Below, piece by piece: positions 1 to 10,515 of a stretch of 64,000 bases of DNA (its first letter is position 1; each line of letters opens with the position of its first letter). Source of the stretch: Tieghemiomyces parasiticus. Its lineage: Eukaryota > Kickxellomycota > Dimargaritomycetes > Dimargaritales > Dimargaritaceae. The notes beneath the pieces were generated by a model that worked only from the letters and a program-made list of their open reading frames with translations, ran no database searches and was not told where the DNA came from. The position numbers were made by a program, and so were the translations under genes. Location of the stretch: contig JANBPT010000114.1 in NCBI GenBank assembly GCA_027575765.1, positions 1 to 64,000 of the forward strand, in the 5' to 3' direction.

Positions 1-2140
1 CCTATCCATCACGATGCAACTTACCTCTCCAGGGCACCGGGGCGACTGAGGACCTCCTGTACTTTCTTGGTCCCGGCAAGTTGGTAGGCGATGTTGGGGC
101 ACTTAATGGCCCATGAGCGCTCTAGTAGACCACGGGCCGTCCAATCCTAAAAAAAAAGGCATGGCATGATAGCGGCGATGGAGGTCAGCCAGTCAAGTTA
201 TCGGTGTAATAGTGATTCACTTCCCTCACCGAAGGGAAATGGCCACACGAGGTTAGTCGGATGGTATTGCCTTGCTCTTCGGCATGAATACTAACCTCTT
301 CGCAGTTATAGTCGTCCGGGCTGTAACCCCAGCGATAGTAAATGACGGCCACTTCTTGACCGTTCCTAAACGGAAAGGGAGGGGGGTTGCGGTACAATGG
401 TGTGGTGGGTAAGGTACGAGATGGGGTTAGGATGGGACGGTCAGGGTCATTACATTGTGAATGACTTCAAAGTCAATGTGAGGAGCGTTTAGGTGAACCC
501 TCGACCCTTCTACTTACACCATGGCGTGGTTAGCGGAATCCAGTTTGACCTTCTGTGTCACCTCAGCGACAGTCAGGCGCACTAGATTAATGTTGTGCCT
601 AATAGATACAAGTAAGAAGATACAAGGTCACTCGGAAGGCGGTTAGTTTGCTTCGAGCCACGACGCAACCCCTGGTCAGCTTCGGTCCAGAAGCGAGGCC
701 ATGTTTTCTAAACAAATAAAAATTATTCGGACTTACTTGGTCTGCAGCTCGTATTCGACAAACCGCTGGTCGTAAATATTGCGCTCATTGGGCTGGACGA
801 CCATCAGGACGATTGCACTGCAATGAGTTGGGAGGTAGAATCAATGTAGGGCAGGTGGGTAGATCAGGTTGGTTTGCCCCTTCAATTAGTGATGCTTTCC
901 CGAGGCGATCGAACCACGCTATGGCAAGCAGGCAACCATTCTTCGAGGCTATGTAAAATTGGTAAGACCCTGTACGCTACGTACTTTGGTTTGCCGTACA
1001 CGGACCAGGCTTTGGCAAGGAGGTCGCCCAAGCCATGCAGTGAACTGTTCCGCGGAAGGTGATGGTCTGGGTTGGTATCCAGCGTGGGGTTTGAGGCCAC
1101 GAGTAATTGACGGTAATCAGGATGATTCCAGAGGTAACTGGTACGTGAGATTGATATGTGGAGTATGGGTGCGAAGGGCGTGTTCGATTAGTACGGTATA
1201 TTATCCTACTGCGCGTTACACGGGGCTGATTATGACCTTAATCCCATAGTATTAATGTGTATGGCTTACCGGTGGAAATCGGTGGTGACCTGGCCGAGAC
1301 TAGCAAAGGATACCGAGACGGTGTTGAACTCGACCTGCTGGATGGTCTGGGCCGTGGACAACTGGCCGTCTGGCGCGTGCAGCAGGTAATCGGAGCGATG
1401 GAAACCCATGACGGCCGTTTGGCGCTGAATCCCCGAGGGGGTGATCAAAAGTGGATGGGTGAAGACTTGTGGCCAGGCCGGGTTAGAAGGCTACCCGGGA
1501 ACCTCATGGACCTCAGGCTAGTGGAGAGGGCCGATAGACCTCACCATCAGTCTACTTGTGGATTTCTTTTTCGCTCTGGACCACGGGTGGTGCAGCTGGT
1601 CCTAAGAAAGGGCATCACGGCCAGAATGGCTAGATCTGTTACTTACCTGGTTGCGCGGCGTTTCACGATCCACACGGTAGAGGTCATACAGACGGCGGGT
1701 AAACTCGTCCGCCTTAATCAAACTGTCGAAAGTGGGAATATGATTGTCATGGGAGTATAAGGAATTAGCAGTTGAAAAATCACCTAGCCCTTACCTACCC
1801 CACCAGGATTATATATCCCCTCCGCTGTTTTCCACCGGCCATACCTTGACAAATGAGTTTCCAGGAACTCGTCGTCCGCAGCGATACGATCAAACAGTCT
1901 GTTCAGGTGGGGTTGGATGGTCAGGGCACGTTCAAAGCCAGCACGGGGGAAGGGGGACGGGAATAGCGCCAAGGGGGCGTGGACGGCCAACCCGGCGGCG
2001 TTGGATAGCTGGGCGCCGTCAACAGCGGGTTTCATAACCAACCCATGCGACAGCGCGTAGTCGACGGCCAGCTCGCCGAGGGTCCGAACTCGGGGGTCCG
2101 CCGGGTCGGACGGGTAGGTGACAGTGTTGAGACTGGCCAT
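1..2140 (-). CDS. GSH2: Glutathione synthetase, 3' part cut off by window edge
   Basis: ATP-dependent ligation of gamma-glutamylcysteine with glycine, the last step of cytosolic glutathione synthesis. The start is the ATG at 2140 (MASLNTV). Seven exons can be read: 2140-~1795, 1722-1647, 1490-1270, 1044-985, 817-737, 365-296 and 146-25. From exon 2 to exon 7 all phases agree, giving family blocks [67 protein letters not shown] and [13 protein letters not shown] in the order of eukaryotic GSS. A donor at 24-20 shows the gene continues left, so the C-terminal ATP-grasp part is missing here. The exon 1/exon 2 junction is the only one I could not bring into phase; several donors overlap near 1790-1800. 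Neither the RSDYLL nor the VEFNT block shows damage, so I take the gene as functional. Confidence 0.93.
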
Positions 2141-2683
2141 GCTCAGCGGAATGAGGTGGTAGTGGGGCTGAAGGAGGGAGGGAGAGTGGGTACTGAGGTA
2201 AGGGTAAATGGAAGCCGTAGAGTGGAGGTGGAACAGGGTCAGCATTCGAAGCGGCGTAGGGGACGAGGACACCGTCGTTGGACGGGGAATGAATGGGCAA
2301 CGGCGTAGCGACATCCACCTGTCCCTCTTCCGCTTTGGGTAGCTAAGACGTTCCAGCAGAAGTGCAGCTGGGCGCCCCAAGAAGAGGAAGGGGTGAGAAA
2401 AGCCCTGCGGAGGGCGCCATTGGCCCTGCTAGCTGACGGGCCGTCCAAACGGTTTGTCAGCACCGTGCCTTCGCAGACATACGGTGGAAACCCGCTTCCG
2501 TCCTACCCCCTTTTCTGCAGCTAGCCCTGAATCGGTAAAGGGGTGCCTCTCAACCCGTTTAAAACCATCCACCCGTAGCGGCCGCAGTAGTTACAAGATA
2601 TTTTATTGAGACGGTGTGGCCACCAAACTCTAGTTGTATAAACATACATGTTACAAGCACCAGGCTGGCTTTGAGCGGGTGCT
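2141..2683. other. Intergenic region between GSH2 and the next minus-strand gene
   Basis: This stretch contains the GSH2 promoter and the 3' side of the next minus-strand gene. I see no coding signal. A NotI-like GCGGCCGC sits near 2578, with no other structure. Confidence 0.5.
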
Positions 2684-2953
2684 TTAAAGCTCGCCATGGA
2701 CCATGGGGGCCGCCGCCGGCGAGTCCATGTTAGGCAGGGGGCCGTGGGGCCAGTCGTAGCCTAGTTTGGCCTGTACCTCCAGGCGCCGTTGCTCAACTGC
2801 TTGTTCCAGCTGGCGACGGTTCTCGTCGTGTTTACTGGGGTCTGTCCAATGGGGCACCGGGTACAGACCGGACCGGGCAAGCGGTACGGCCTGTAGTAGG
2901 AGGCAAACGACCGAAACAAAGGTGAATAGAATGTGCCGGGCGAAGAAAGGCAT
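2684..2953 (-). CDS. Small protein with N-terminal hydrophobic segment, unknown function
   Basis: An 89-residue single-exon frame. Residues 1-27 (MPFFARHILFTFVSVVCLLL...) form a basic start and a hydrophobic stretch that fits a signal peptide or a signal anchor. The rest is soluble, with a charged helix (about residues 40-65, rich in E, R, Q) followed by a Pro/Ala-rich tail. It contains no cysteine after the hydrophobic part, so it is not a typical Cys-rich effector. A small single-pass mitochondrial or ER membrane protein is an equally good reading. I do not recognise a family. The frame lies between two real genes on the same strand, and its composition looks coding. Confidence 0.5.
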   Translation of the reverse strand: MPFFARHILFTFVSVVCLLLQAVPLARSGLYPVPHWTDPSKHDENRRQLEQAVEQRRLEVQAKLGYDWPHGPLPNMDSPAAAPMVHGEL

Positions 2954-3431
2954 GGTGGAGCGGATGGAATGGGTAGGTGTGGGTGAAGGGAGGTGAGAGT
3001 GGCGAGATGCCGTGAGTGCTGTGACTTTGTGGTAAGGAATGGGGAAAAGGGAAAGTCAACAAATCTCTTAATACGTAGGCCAAACACCATGGCCTGCTTA
3101 CTTGGGCACGCGCCTAAGTTTATTATTATTATTTTGACTTTACAAACTCCGGCCGCCCACATCGTACGAACCTTTCTCCACTCGGCCGGGGTGGCCAACG
3201 ATGCGAGTATTTAACTGATGCGCATAAGGATAAATAATGGCACGTTCGTCAAGTTTTGATCGATGTGAGCCTTCGTTCCACGCTATTCGTTTCGATTAAG
3301 GTGGCGGGAGGCTGCGCTCCGTAGCATTTATGACAGAGTAAGGTGAGAGAGGATAGGTGGCGGGTGAGACCTACAGCAGAATCTAACGGTTTTATTGTGA
3401 TGTCCCTGGAATTGATATAGGTACCAATGGG

Positions 3432-4150
3432 TTACTCCCAGAGCTTTTTGCGGATCTGGGCCTTCTCGACCTTGAGCTCCTCGTCCTCGATTCTCTTCTC
3501 TAGTTTTTCCTCCACAGCACACGCCTTCTCGATGGCCTTGAACTTCCGCCGCTTGGCCTTAGTAGTAAGGGGCTTGGTGACCTTTTTCTTTTGTATGCTG
3601 GTCGGTGTAGCAATATGGACCCGAGCAGAGAAGGAAACGGGGTGTAGATAGGTACGCCGGGTTAGCTGTCGTTGGCATAGGGAACCGGAACAGCTTGGGG
3701 GTCTTGGGCAATATCAGACCGGGCTTGCTGGAAGGGTATTCAGAGAGAGTGGCCAGTGACTTACCTACTGTTCTGCTGTATCGCAATATGCGGGCTCACT
3801 GGTACGGCAGGGAGAAACAAGAGTAGCAGCTGAGGGCTTAGTCATCGGATCTGGTACGGAGTGGGGGTTATCGGATAGAGTTGGCTAGCGAACGAGCACC
3901 GGTGCGTTCGTTGCAAGAAACTGATAGTACCTACCTTTCAATGCCACAGCGCTTTCGGCCTCAGATTTCTTGTCTGCTCGATGTTGAACATAGGGTAAAA
4001 AGTATCAGCGCTTTTCAGTATGCTGCGTTAGCTCAAGGCATTCCCCGTTGACACAACGCTAGTCCAGTCCATTCGAACACAGAAAGGGCATTGGAAAAGA
4101 TGGCACCAGTCCGTTACGTGCACTCCGCTACACTTACTTCTTTTGCCCAT
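3432..4150 (-). CDS. Small lysine-rich basic protein, four exons, unknown function
   Basis: Exons 4150-4138 (starts MGKR), 3973-3935, 3798-3765 and 3597-3432 join in phase without stops to give 83 residues. Each donor is GTAAGT or GTAGGT and each acceptor is CAG. The second half is a highly charged helix (KAKRRKFKAIEKA ... EEKLEKRIEDEELKVEKA) that reads as a coiled coil after a basic patch. Size and charge are like small nucleolar or 60S-assembly factors, but that is inference and no family signature was recognised. The very short first exon (13 bases) and 34-base third exon make the model less sure than the last exon, which is clear. Confidence 0.55.
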
Positions 4151-4826
4151 GGTGACGGTCAATGGTAGTGATGCCTAGCGAGGCAGGCTGCGATTCAAAG
4201 TGGCACACGGGTTGTGGGGCTCGGGCAGGACGGGATGTCTCGGGTAAAACTTGTGGACGCTAAGAGACTTGCTGGCGCGAGTGGTGTCAACTCGATTGCT
4301 GGAGACAAATATGCCTAGCTAAGGGGTGATTGAACGGAATGTCACGACCGGTCTGTGGATACGATGGAGGAGAGAGGAGGTACAAATGCGAACGTACCCT
4401 CTAACCGATGTTGGAATGAGCAATGCGGCGGAAGGCGTGCTCAGTGAAAAAAACCAAAAAAAAAAAAATACTATCAGGAGCTGCGGACAACCCATAGACT
4501 AGGTGGAGGGCTGCTTATTTGAAGGGTTATGCGTAAAGGACTTGGTATTACATTTCGTGTATGCAACTCGGTACTTTTTAGTACCAGCCGCTTTAACTTG
4601 ATGCAGAGCTTCACTTCTTTGTTTTAGATTCATATTAACTAATTGGAATGGCAAATCTCAAAAGCGATTGATGGTCGCTGGCCGCCCAATATGTATATAG
4701 ATAGATACCACCATATCGTTTAGGATTTTCTAAGCCAAATGATGTTTATTAACTATAATCACCGCCACTATGTACCACTTTTTGACCTCGTTCAAGTCAG
4801 CTACCAAAGCAGGATCTAGAGTCACT
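4151..4826. other. Intergenic, AT-richer
   Basis: No gene seen. An A-rich run lies at about 4448-4469. This stretch borders the 3' end of the mariner remnant. I searched by eye for terminal inverted repeats and did not find a convincing pair. Confidence 0.4.
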
Positions 4827-5790
4827 TTATTGGAGCCTGGTAAATTCCGAGTGCCAGGCGTCCACGACCGCCTCCACTGTGGTGAACTTTTTACCCTTCG
4901 ACCGCTGTTTGATATTTCTGAACAGCCAGAAGTTACAGGGAACCTAATCAGCAGGACGGTAGGGAAGGGTTGAAAGCGGTTTGAGTTTAGAGGAGTAAAT
5001 TACAGGCCTGGGTAGCTGCAGTACAATGCGGTGGTGCATTATCATGGTGAAGCCGCAGGGGGTGACGGTCCAGACTTCCACGTGCCTCCACCCAGGCCTG
5101 GACCATGGGCTCCAGCCCGTACTCTACATAGAGTTTGGCGGAGACCTTGACACCAGGGGGCTTGGCACTCAGGTGTAATAGGCCACGCCTGGTGAAAAAT
5201 AATGGCCAGCATCACCTTGGGTGTGGCATAGCCTCGATGGGTCTCGGTTGGGACAAGGCCACCTTTAGGACATCACCTCTGGCGACTAGAGCCAGCAGGG
5301 GAGATCGTATGGGTACACCCAGGTCCCATCACCTGTGACAATGGAGTCTAGTAGGTAATCCCCGGTCCTGTCAAACTCCTCCAGGAACTCAGTGGCAAAA
5401 GGTACCCGCTGGTGGTGTCGGTCATTGGTGAGGTTGTGAGGGATCCAGCAATTGAAATAGCTGTGCAACCCCAGGTCCCTGCATAGAACATTGCACATGG
5501 TACTAGGAGAAGTATAGCAGGCCCAGGCCAGCTGTTCAGCAGTAAGTTGGGGGTCTCCCCTCAGCCGTCTCAGGCTCATGTCCCCATAATATCCACCAAG
5601 GTCATCTGATGGGCGGCCAGAACAAGGGTCATCTGTTAACGAGTAGTGGCGTGTGTGAAAGCAAGCCAGCCACCTGTAGATGGTGGTGCAGCTGAGCCCA
5701 GCTAGGAAGTCAAAACCATTAAGAATATCATTTGCCTTGTGGTCCTCCAGATAGTAATTATAAATATGGACCTATACATCATGCCTGGTT
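4827..5790 (-). pseudogene. Dead mariner (Tc1/mariner) transposase
   Basis: Read on the minus strand, the parts appear in mariner order. First comes a helix-turn-helix region ending SLTDDPCSGRPS (about 5600-5780). Next is a block with WIPHNLTNDRHHQRV and the first catalytic Asp in SIVTGDGTWVYPYD (about 5286-5460). Then comes LHHDNAPPH with the second Asp (about 5030-5060), and last a C-terminal block NFWLFRNIKQRSKGKKFTT (about 4860-4940) ending at TAA 4827-4829. It is broken: the frame shifts between about 5180 and 5290, stop codons lie in that stretch, there is a TAG just before NFWLF, and the position of the third catalytic Asp (normally SDF) is Asn (CNF). It is therefore an old, immobile copy. 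The terminal repeats were not found, so element ends are unknown. Confidence 0.85.
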
Positions 5791-6011
5791 AACTTGGGTG
5801 GAGTGGGGGATGGGGTTTGAAAGTTGACATGATGGATGGTAAAAAATAATAATTGAAGTCAGAGCTACTTCCATCCTGGAATGCATTATACCAATCGACT
5901 CGGCATCTTTGACTCTTCTAGGTTTCATCTGAAATACTCCGATCTGAGACCTCCAGCTTAAAAGTGCCAACCGATTTAATTTCACCTATATATATATTAC
6001 TAACCATCCTA

Positions 6012-8155
6012 CTACTGGCGGAGGGCCTCGACCTCTTCTATTTCCTTAGGCACGGTGGTAAGGTTGTCGTGGCCCGTTTCGGTCACAAGCACGCTATCTT
6101 CAATCCGCACGCCGCCCACATTCATGTACTTGTCAACCACTGCGCGGTCGATATACTGAGCTTGCTGGGGGTCGGCGAAAGCCAGTTCAAGGAGGGGTTT
6201 GACAAAGTAGCACCCGGGCTCGACGGTGACAACCATCCCCGGCTGCAAGGTACGACGCATGCGTAGGTTGCGGATACCTGGTTCGTCAATGCGCTGCACG
6301 CCCTTCGGGTAGCCAGCCACATCGTGCACATCCAGACCGATGCTGTGGCCCAGTCCGTGCGGGAAAAACACTGCGGCAACGTGGTGCTTCAGAATGTCGT
6401 CAATCTTGCCGTGCAGGACCCCCAAGCGGAGGAGGCCTTCGGCACACACTTTGGTAGCCAAGCGGTGCATGTCCTCCCACTCCACTCCCGGGGCGATGTT
6501 CTTGAGTACGGTCTGGAGAGGAGAGGAGAGGAGAGGAGAGGGATAGGGTATCAGACAAAAGATTGATTAGACTCGGGAGGGGTCGTAGTGTAATACCAAT
6601 TCTTCCGGCTCCGACTTAGGGCCAAGAACAGCCGCCCTCATTGCCCTACTGATGGGGTCGCGTACTGCAACCGATCAGCCGGCTCACCTTCTGCATATCC
6701 AGCACAATGCTGTAGATATCGCGGGCCTCGGGGGTGAACTGTTTCCCCACAGGGAAGACTCGGGTGATATCAGACGCATAGCCCTGGTACTCGCACCCGG
6801 CGTCGACAAGGACCACATCAGACTTTCGGTCACAGTCTGCGCTGTTCTTGGTGTAGTGGAGGATGGAAGCGTTCGTGCCGCGACCCACGATGCCGCCGTA
6901 GGCCTGGTGGAGACCGCCCTGGGTGGCACACTCGAAGGCAAACTTGGCGTACAGCTCGCGCTCGTTGATACCCAGGCGTACATACTTCATCAGTTCTGCA
7001 TGCGCCCGGCTACTGATCTGATTCGCCCTACGCATCACCTCGACCTCCTCGGGAGTCTTGAACATGCGGGCCTCCTCGATGGCCCTAGATCGGGAAGGAG
7101 GGAGTGCCAGGGTAGAAAAGAAGAGGCCACAGGTTCACGTAACCAGGCGAGGTATTGTAAGTTGGTTGTTGATGAATAGGAGTAGAGACGAATGGGGACT
7201 AGATACTACCAAGAACGTAACGATAACGGATCACGTCAAAGCGACTTATGAATCAGAAGCTGTGGCGGGTGTACTTACGGCAGCAGCTTGGCCTCGTTCA
7301 CGCGGGCACGGTGATCGCCAAGCGATTTAAGATCGACGTTATTGAGAGTGTAGATGGTCACAGCGGCGCTCTGGGTCAGCTGGTTGGAAATGGCGTGGGT
7401 GTACTGAACTTCGTCCACGGGATATTTGGCCTTGAGCTCACTTAGGGATTCTGCTCGGAAGAATGGTTGGCGTCGGCATGGCGGTAAGTATCACGTATTG
7501 CACGAGGGTTCAAAGGTAAGATGTACACTTGGGTTTTGATTCACATGCTCACGACTAAGGTGGCCAAGTCGGCATTAAGCGACGGTGTTAATTGCACGAC
7601 TAGATTAAGTGTGTTGACTTACCCTGCTCGCCCACCCAAATAACTTCGTCCTCGGGCATTTTGGGCACGTAGAGCACGCCATGGTCCTGGGCGATGTTGT
7701 AGATATACTCCAGGCCGGGCTCGTCGGCCCCGGTCAGGTAGTAAAAGTTGGTGTCCTGAAAGAAGGGCAGTTCCTGGCGGTATCGACATTGTAAAATTTG
7801 AGAGGGGAAGCAGTAGTGACGAAGGTAGTCGCAGACAAATGGGGTCAAAATCCAGGCAGCGTAGTGGGGCGATACTCTAATACTGGATTTGACAGTCACA
7901 AGGCTACGCCCAGACCGAAGGCCCTTTTTCCGAGGAGAAAAGATGAGTGTAGGCTCGCCCGTAAGCTTTAAGCTACGCAGACTGTCAGCACCAAACGTCC
8001 GCTTATACATGGACTACGGAGCCGGTTCGTGGACTTACCGTGTCGGCACGACCCTTTAGCTGAATATCGAACCCACGCAGGTAAATGAGACCTTCCGAAA
8101 CGCCGAGGTTCTTGACCACCTTGTGGCAGTGAGATTTGGCGGGGTAGTCGGTCAT
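6012..8155 (-). CDS. Xaa-Pro dipeptidase/aminopeptidase, peptidase family M24B
   Basis: Metallopeptidase that cleaves peptide bonds next to proline, probably cytosolic. Five exons, 8155-8039, 7773-7623, 7450-7279, 7084-6688 and 6512-6012, join in perfect phase to 445 residues, the usual length of fungal prolidase-like proteins. The N-terminal AMP_N domain (IYLRG, FYYLTGADEPG) is followed by the pita-bread fold. All five metal ligands are present: Asp in VLVDAGCE, Asp in YASDITR, His in FFPHGLGHSIGLDVHD, Glu in VTVEPGCYF, and Glu in RIEDSVLV. The start MTDYPAK is the only ATG that gives a normal N terminus. Whether it acts on dipeptides or on longer N termini cannot be told from sequence. The last intron carries a pure AGAGG repeat as its pyrimidine tract. 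Confidence 0.93.
6515..6542. repeat. (GAGAG)n pentanucleotide microsatellite in an intron
   Basis: Five to six GAGAG/AGAGG units lie directly next to the acceptor of the last intron of the Xaa-Pro peptidase gene. In the sense strand they read CCTCT repeats and so double as the polypyrimidine tract. Confidence 0.85.
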
Positions 8156-9293
8156 GGTGACGGGCTCAGCTGGGGGGGGGTTGCGAGGGGGGAAAAGGGG
8201 GGCTGGATGTGAAAGCTGGGATTGTAATGAAGGGTTATGGAATGGACGAGAAAAGGCAGAGAGAGGGACAGGCGGGGCAATGAGAGGAGGGGATCTCGGG
8301 TGACATATGACTGAAAACTTAGGTGGGTACAAGTGGGGAAGTGCCTGGCAGGCCGATGAAATTAATCGTCGGCAGACAGCTCTGGTGCCTTGGCTCTCGG
8401 GCCTTTCCAGTCGGCATGCCGACCCCACTGATTGTCGGCCTCTCGCTCAGTTTGAAGGTCCGGGCCTATCGGCGGATTCGAGACGAGGCCTCATCCAATC
8501 TAAACCTCGCCGTCTCTTCCCACCCTTACCGTGTCCCCCCCTCCCCACAGTCCTGCCAGTCAGGGGCCTGCAAGGCAACACAAATGCTGTGTGACTGGCC
8601 TTCGCCAATAGGCTTGGAATATGGCCCTATGGTCGCACGCTCGGTCCGATTCATAAAAGGCTCCGCCCCCCTCCGCCGTCACAATGGTTCCACCCGACTG
8701 TTTGCAATGTCCCATTGCTACCAGTCGCACCTGTGTTACTGTTGACCTAAGGTTATGACGTGTGGGTATTGCAGAGGCCGGGCTGTTCCATTCTGTATGT
8801 ATAGTTAGTCGCGCGCCAGACAACCAGCCATGGCGGCGATCTGTCTGAGCATAAAATGCAAACTTGGCTATGGACAACGTGCCTCTCACATACGTCTCGG
8901 CTTGTAGAGGTTTGGAAAATGGAGCGCTCTATTTAAAAAATAAAAAAAGGAAGGAAGGTCCGGGTCATGGTCTGGTCGGGGCTCAAGAGTAGATTGTGGA
9001 TACAGTGTTCTAGATAAAGAGTGGAACGGAAAGAAAACTATGGAGACAGTACAGAGGATGGATCCCGTTGGATGAACGTGTGTACATGGTATAAAGTGTA
9101 ATTGTAAAAAAAATATAAAATGATATGATTTAGGTAGAAGTGGAAATGAACTTGTGGGGAGGGATCGGCCGCGACCGGTTCTAGGTGCCGACCGAGTGTG
9201 AGGACTGAAAAGAGTAGGCAGCATTGTTTTCAAAACTATAGCTCCGACGCGTGCACGACCGGCGGGCTGTCCAATATGCCTCATCCCGCCGGC
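8156..9293. other. Intergenic, about 1.1 kb
   Basis: Promoter side of the Xaa-Pro peptidase gene and downstream side of the velvet gene. It contains G-runs (8172-8210) and A/T-rich stretches near 8933-8950 and 9105-9120. No coding exon was recognised on either strand. Confidence 0.4.
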
Positions 9294-10515
9294 TCAATCC
9301 GTCCGATCCGTCCGTCTCGGCCGGTTCTCATTGCGGATAGGGATTTTGAGGCCTTGTCGGGCAAAGGCCTTTGAGAGTTCCGTGGATTCTGGAGCGTCGC
9401 GAGCGAATCATGGTAATGTGGGCACGGGATGCGGTATGACGGTAGTAATACGTAAGCCACAAGCGTCAGTAGTCTGGTAATAGACAATGTGTCCCTCCCG
9501 CGAACCGCGCGTTCCGCTTGTGGTGGCAGGGTGACACCCTTCCACCTCTGAGCCATTCTAGTGGGCCAGTATGCCCATGACTGACAAATTTCCAGTGTAT
9601 CCTACCTGTCATGCCGGGGAATTTCTTAGCTGAGTACACCGTGAAGGGGTCCGAGAAAGTGTGGGTGACCACCCGAGGCGAGCTGTCACTCGGATCACCG
9701 TCGCCGTCGAGTCGGAATAGGGAAAACCGCAGTCGATAGCGACCCTCCGTACGGATCGAAAGATCCGGGAAGCAGAAGTAACAACCGCGGACGCTCTCAG
9801 TATTGAGTAACATACTGGGCGACGACACCACGGTACCCATCAGGACTCGGGTGACCTTGGGCTCGTTATTGATCAGGCTGCGCTCGGCCTCCATATCTTC
9901 TGACCACAGGGTGGTGTGGAGTACGTAAAAGGGGTTCTGTACGAGACTGAGGTGGGGTGGAGGCGGTGGAGATAAGGTGAGAGGGGCGTTTAGTACAGAG
10001 GTAAATCCAATGGGGGCGAGAGGCTGACGATCCGTGGAGAGGCGGGACGGAGGGCCACGTCGCCCAATTGATTGGTTATCAAGTTAGTTGTGGGAACTCG
10101 TGTGCCGGGACAGTCGGCGGTTATTCAGTAATTAGAGTATCACCTCGGACGTGACGACTGCGGGCGAGGAGAGGGAAGGGGCGCGGGTCGGAGTAAGCCG
10201 ACCACAGTTATCGGTCACTTACTCCTCATCGGCAACGCCGGCCGCGTCCTCGATGAATAATTGAACGATGGGTGGGGGATCGAGCGGCCGCCGGTCCTTC
10301 TCGCCAAACCCACACATGCGCGCGTGCAATGGATTCTGTACCACCTGGAGCCGGTGCTGGAAACCTGGCGGAAGCTGGGGGAGGGCCGGGAGGGAGGGCG
10401 GCGGCACTTCGGTCAGGAGCCGTTGCGGTTGCGACGGAGGAGGGTACGGACGGCGAGGGTCAGTATCTGAGGGGCCTGGGCCGTACTGGTTGTCAGGGGC
10501 TGGGTATGGGTACAT
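9294..10515 (-). CDS. Velvet-domain transcriptional regulator
   Basis: Velvet proteins are fungal DNA-binding regulators that couple development, spore formation and secondary metabolism, often as dimers in the nucleus. Exons 10515-10223, 9946-9606 and 9388-9294 join in phase to 242 residues. Residues 1-50 are Pro-rich. The velvet fold covers nearly all the rest: LQVVQNPLHARMCGFGEKDRR, PLDPPPIVQL, NPFYVLHTTLW, VLMGTVVSSPSMLL, GCYFCFPDLSIRTEGRYRLRFSL, FTVYSAKKFPGMTEST and FARQGLKIPIRNE. The protein ends shortly after the domain with a basic RPRR tail. The compact single-domain build is nearer VelB/VosA than VeA, which has a long C-terminal tail. An upstream in-frame ATG at 10608 is possible but would add a non-conserved stretch. 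Confidence 0.92.

Noticed and set aside
1257..1760. Plus-strand frame of 167 codons
   Set aside because: It is the antisense shadow of glutathione synthetase exons 2 and 3.
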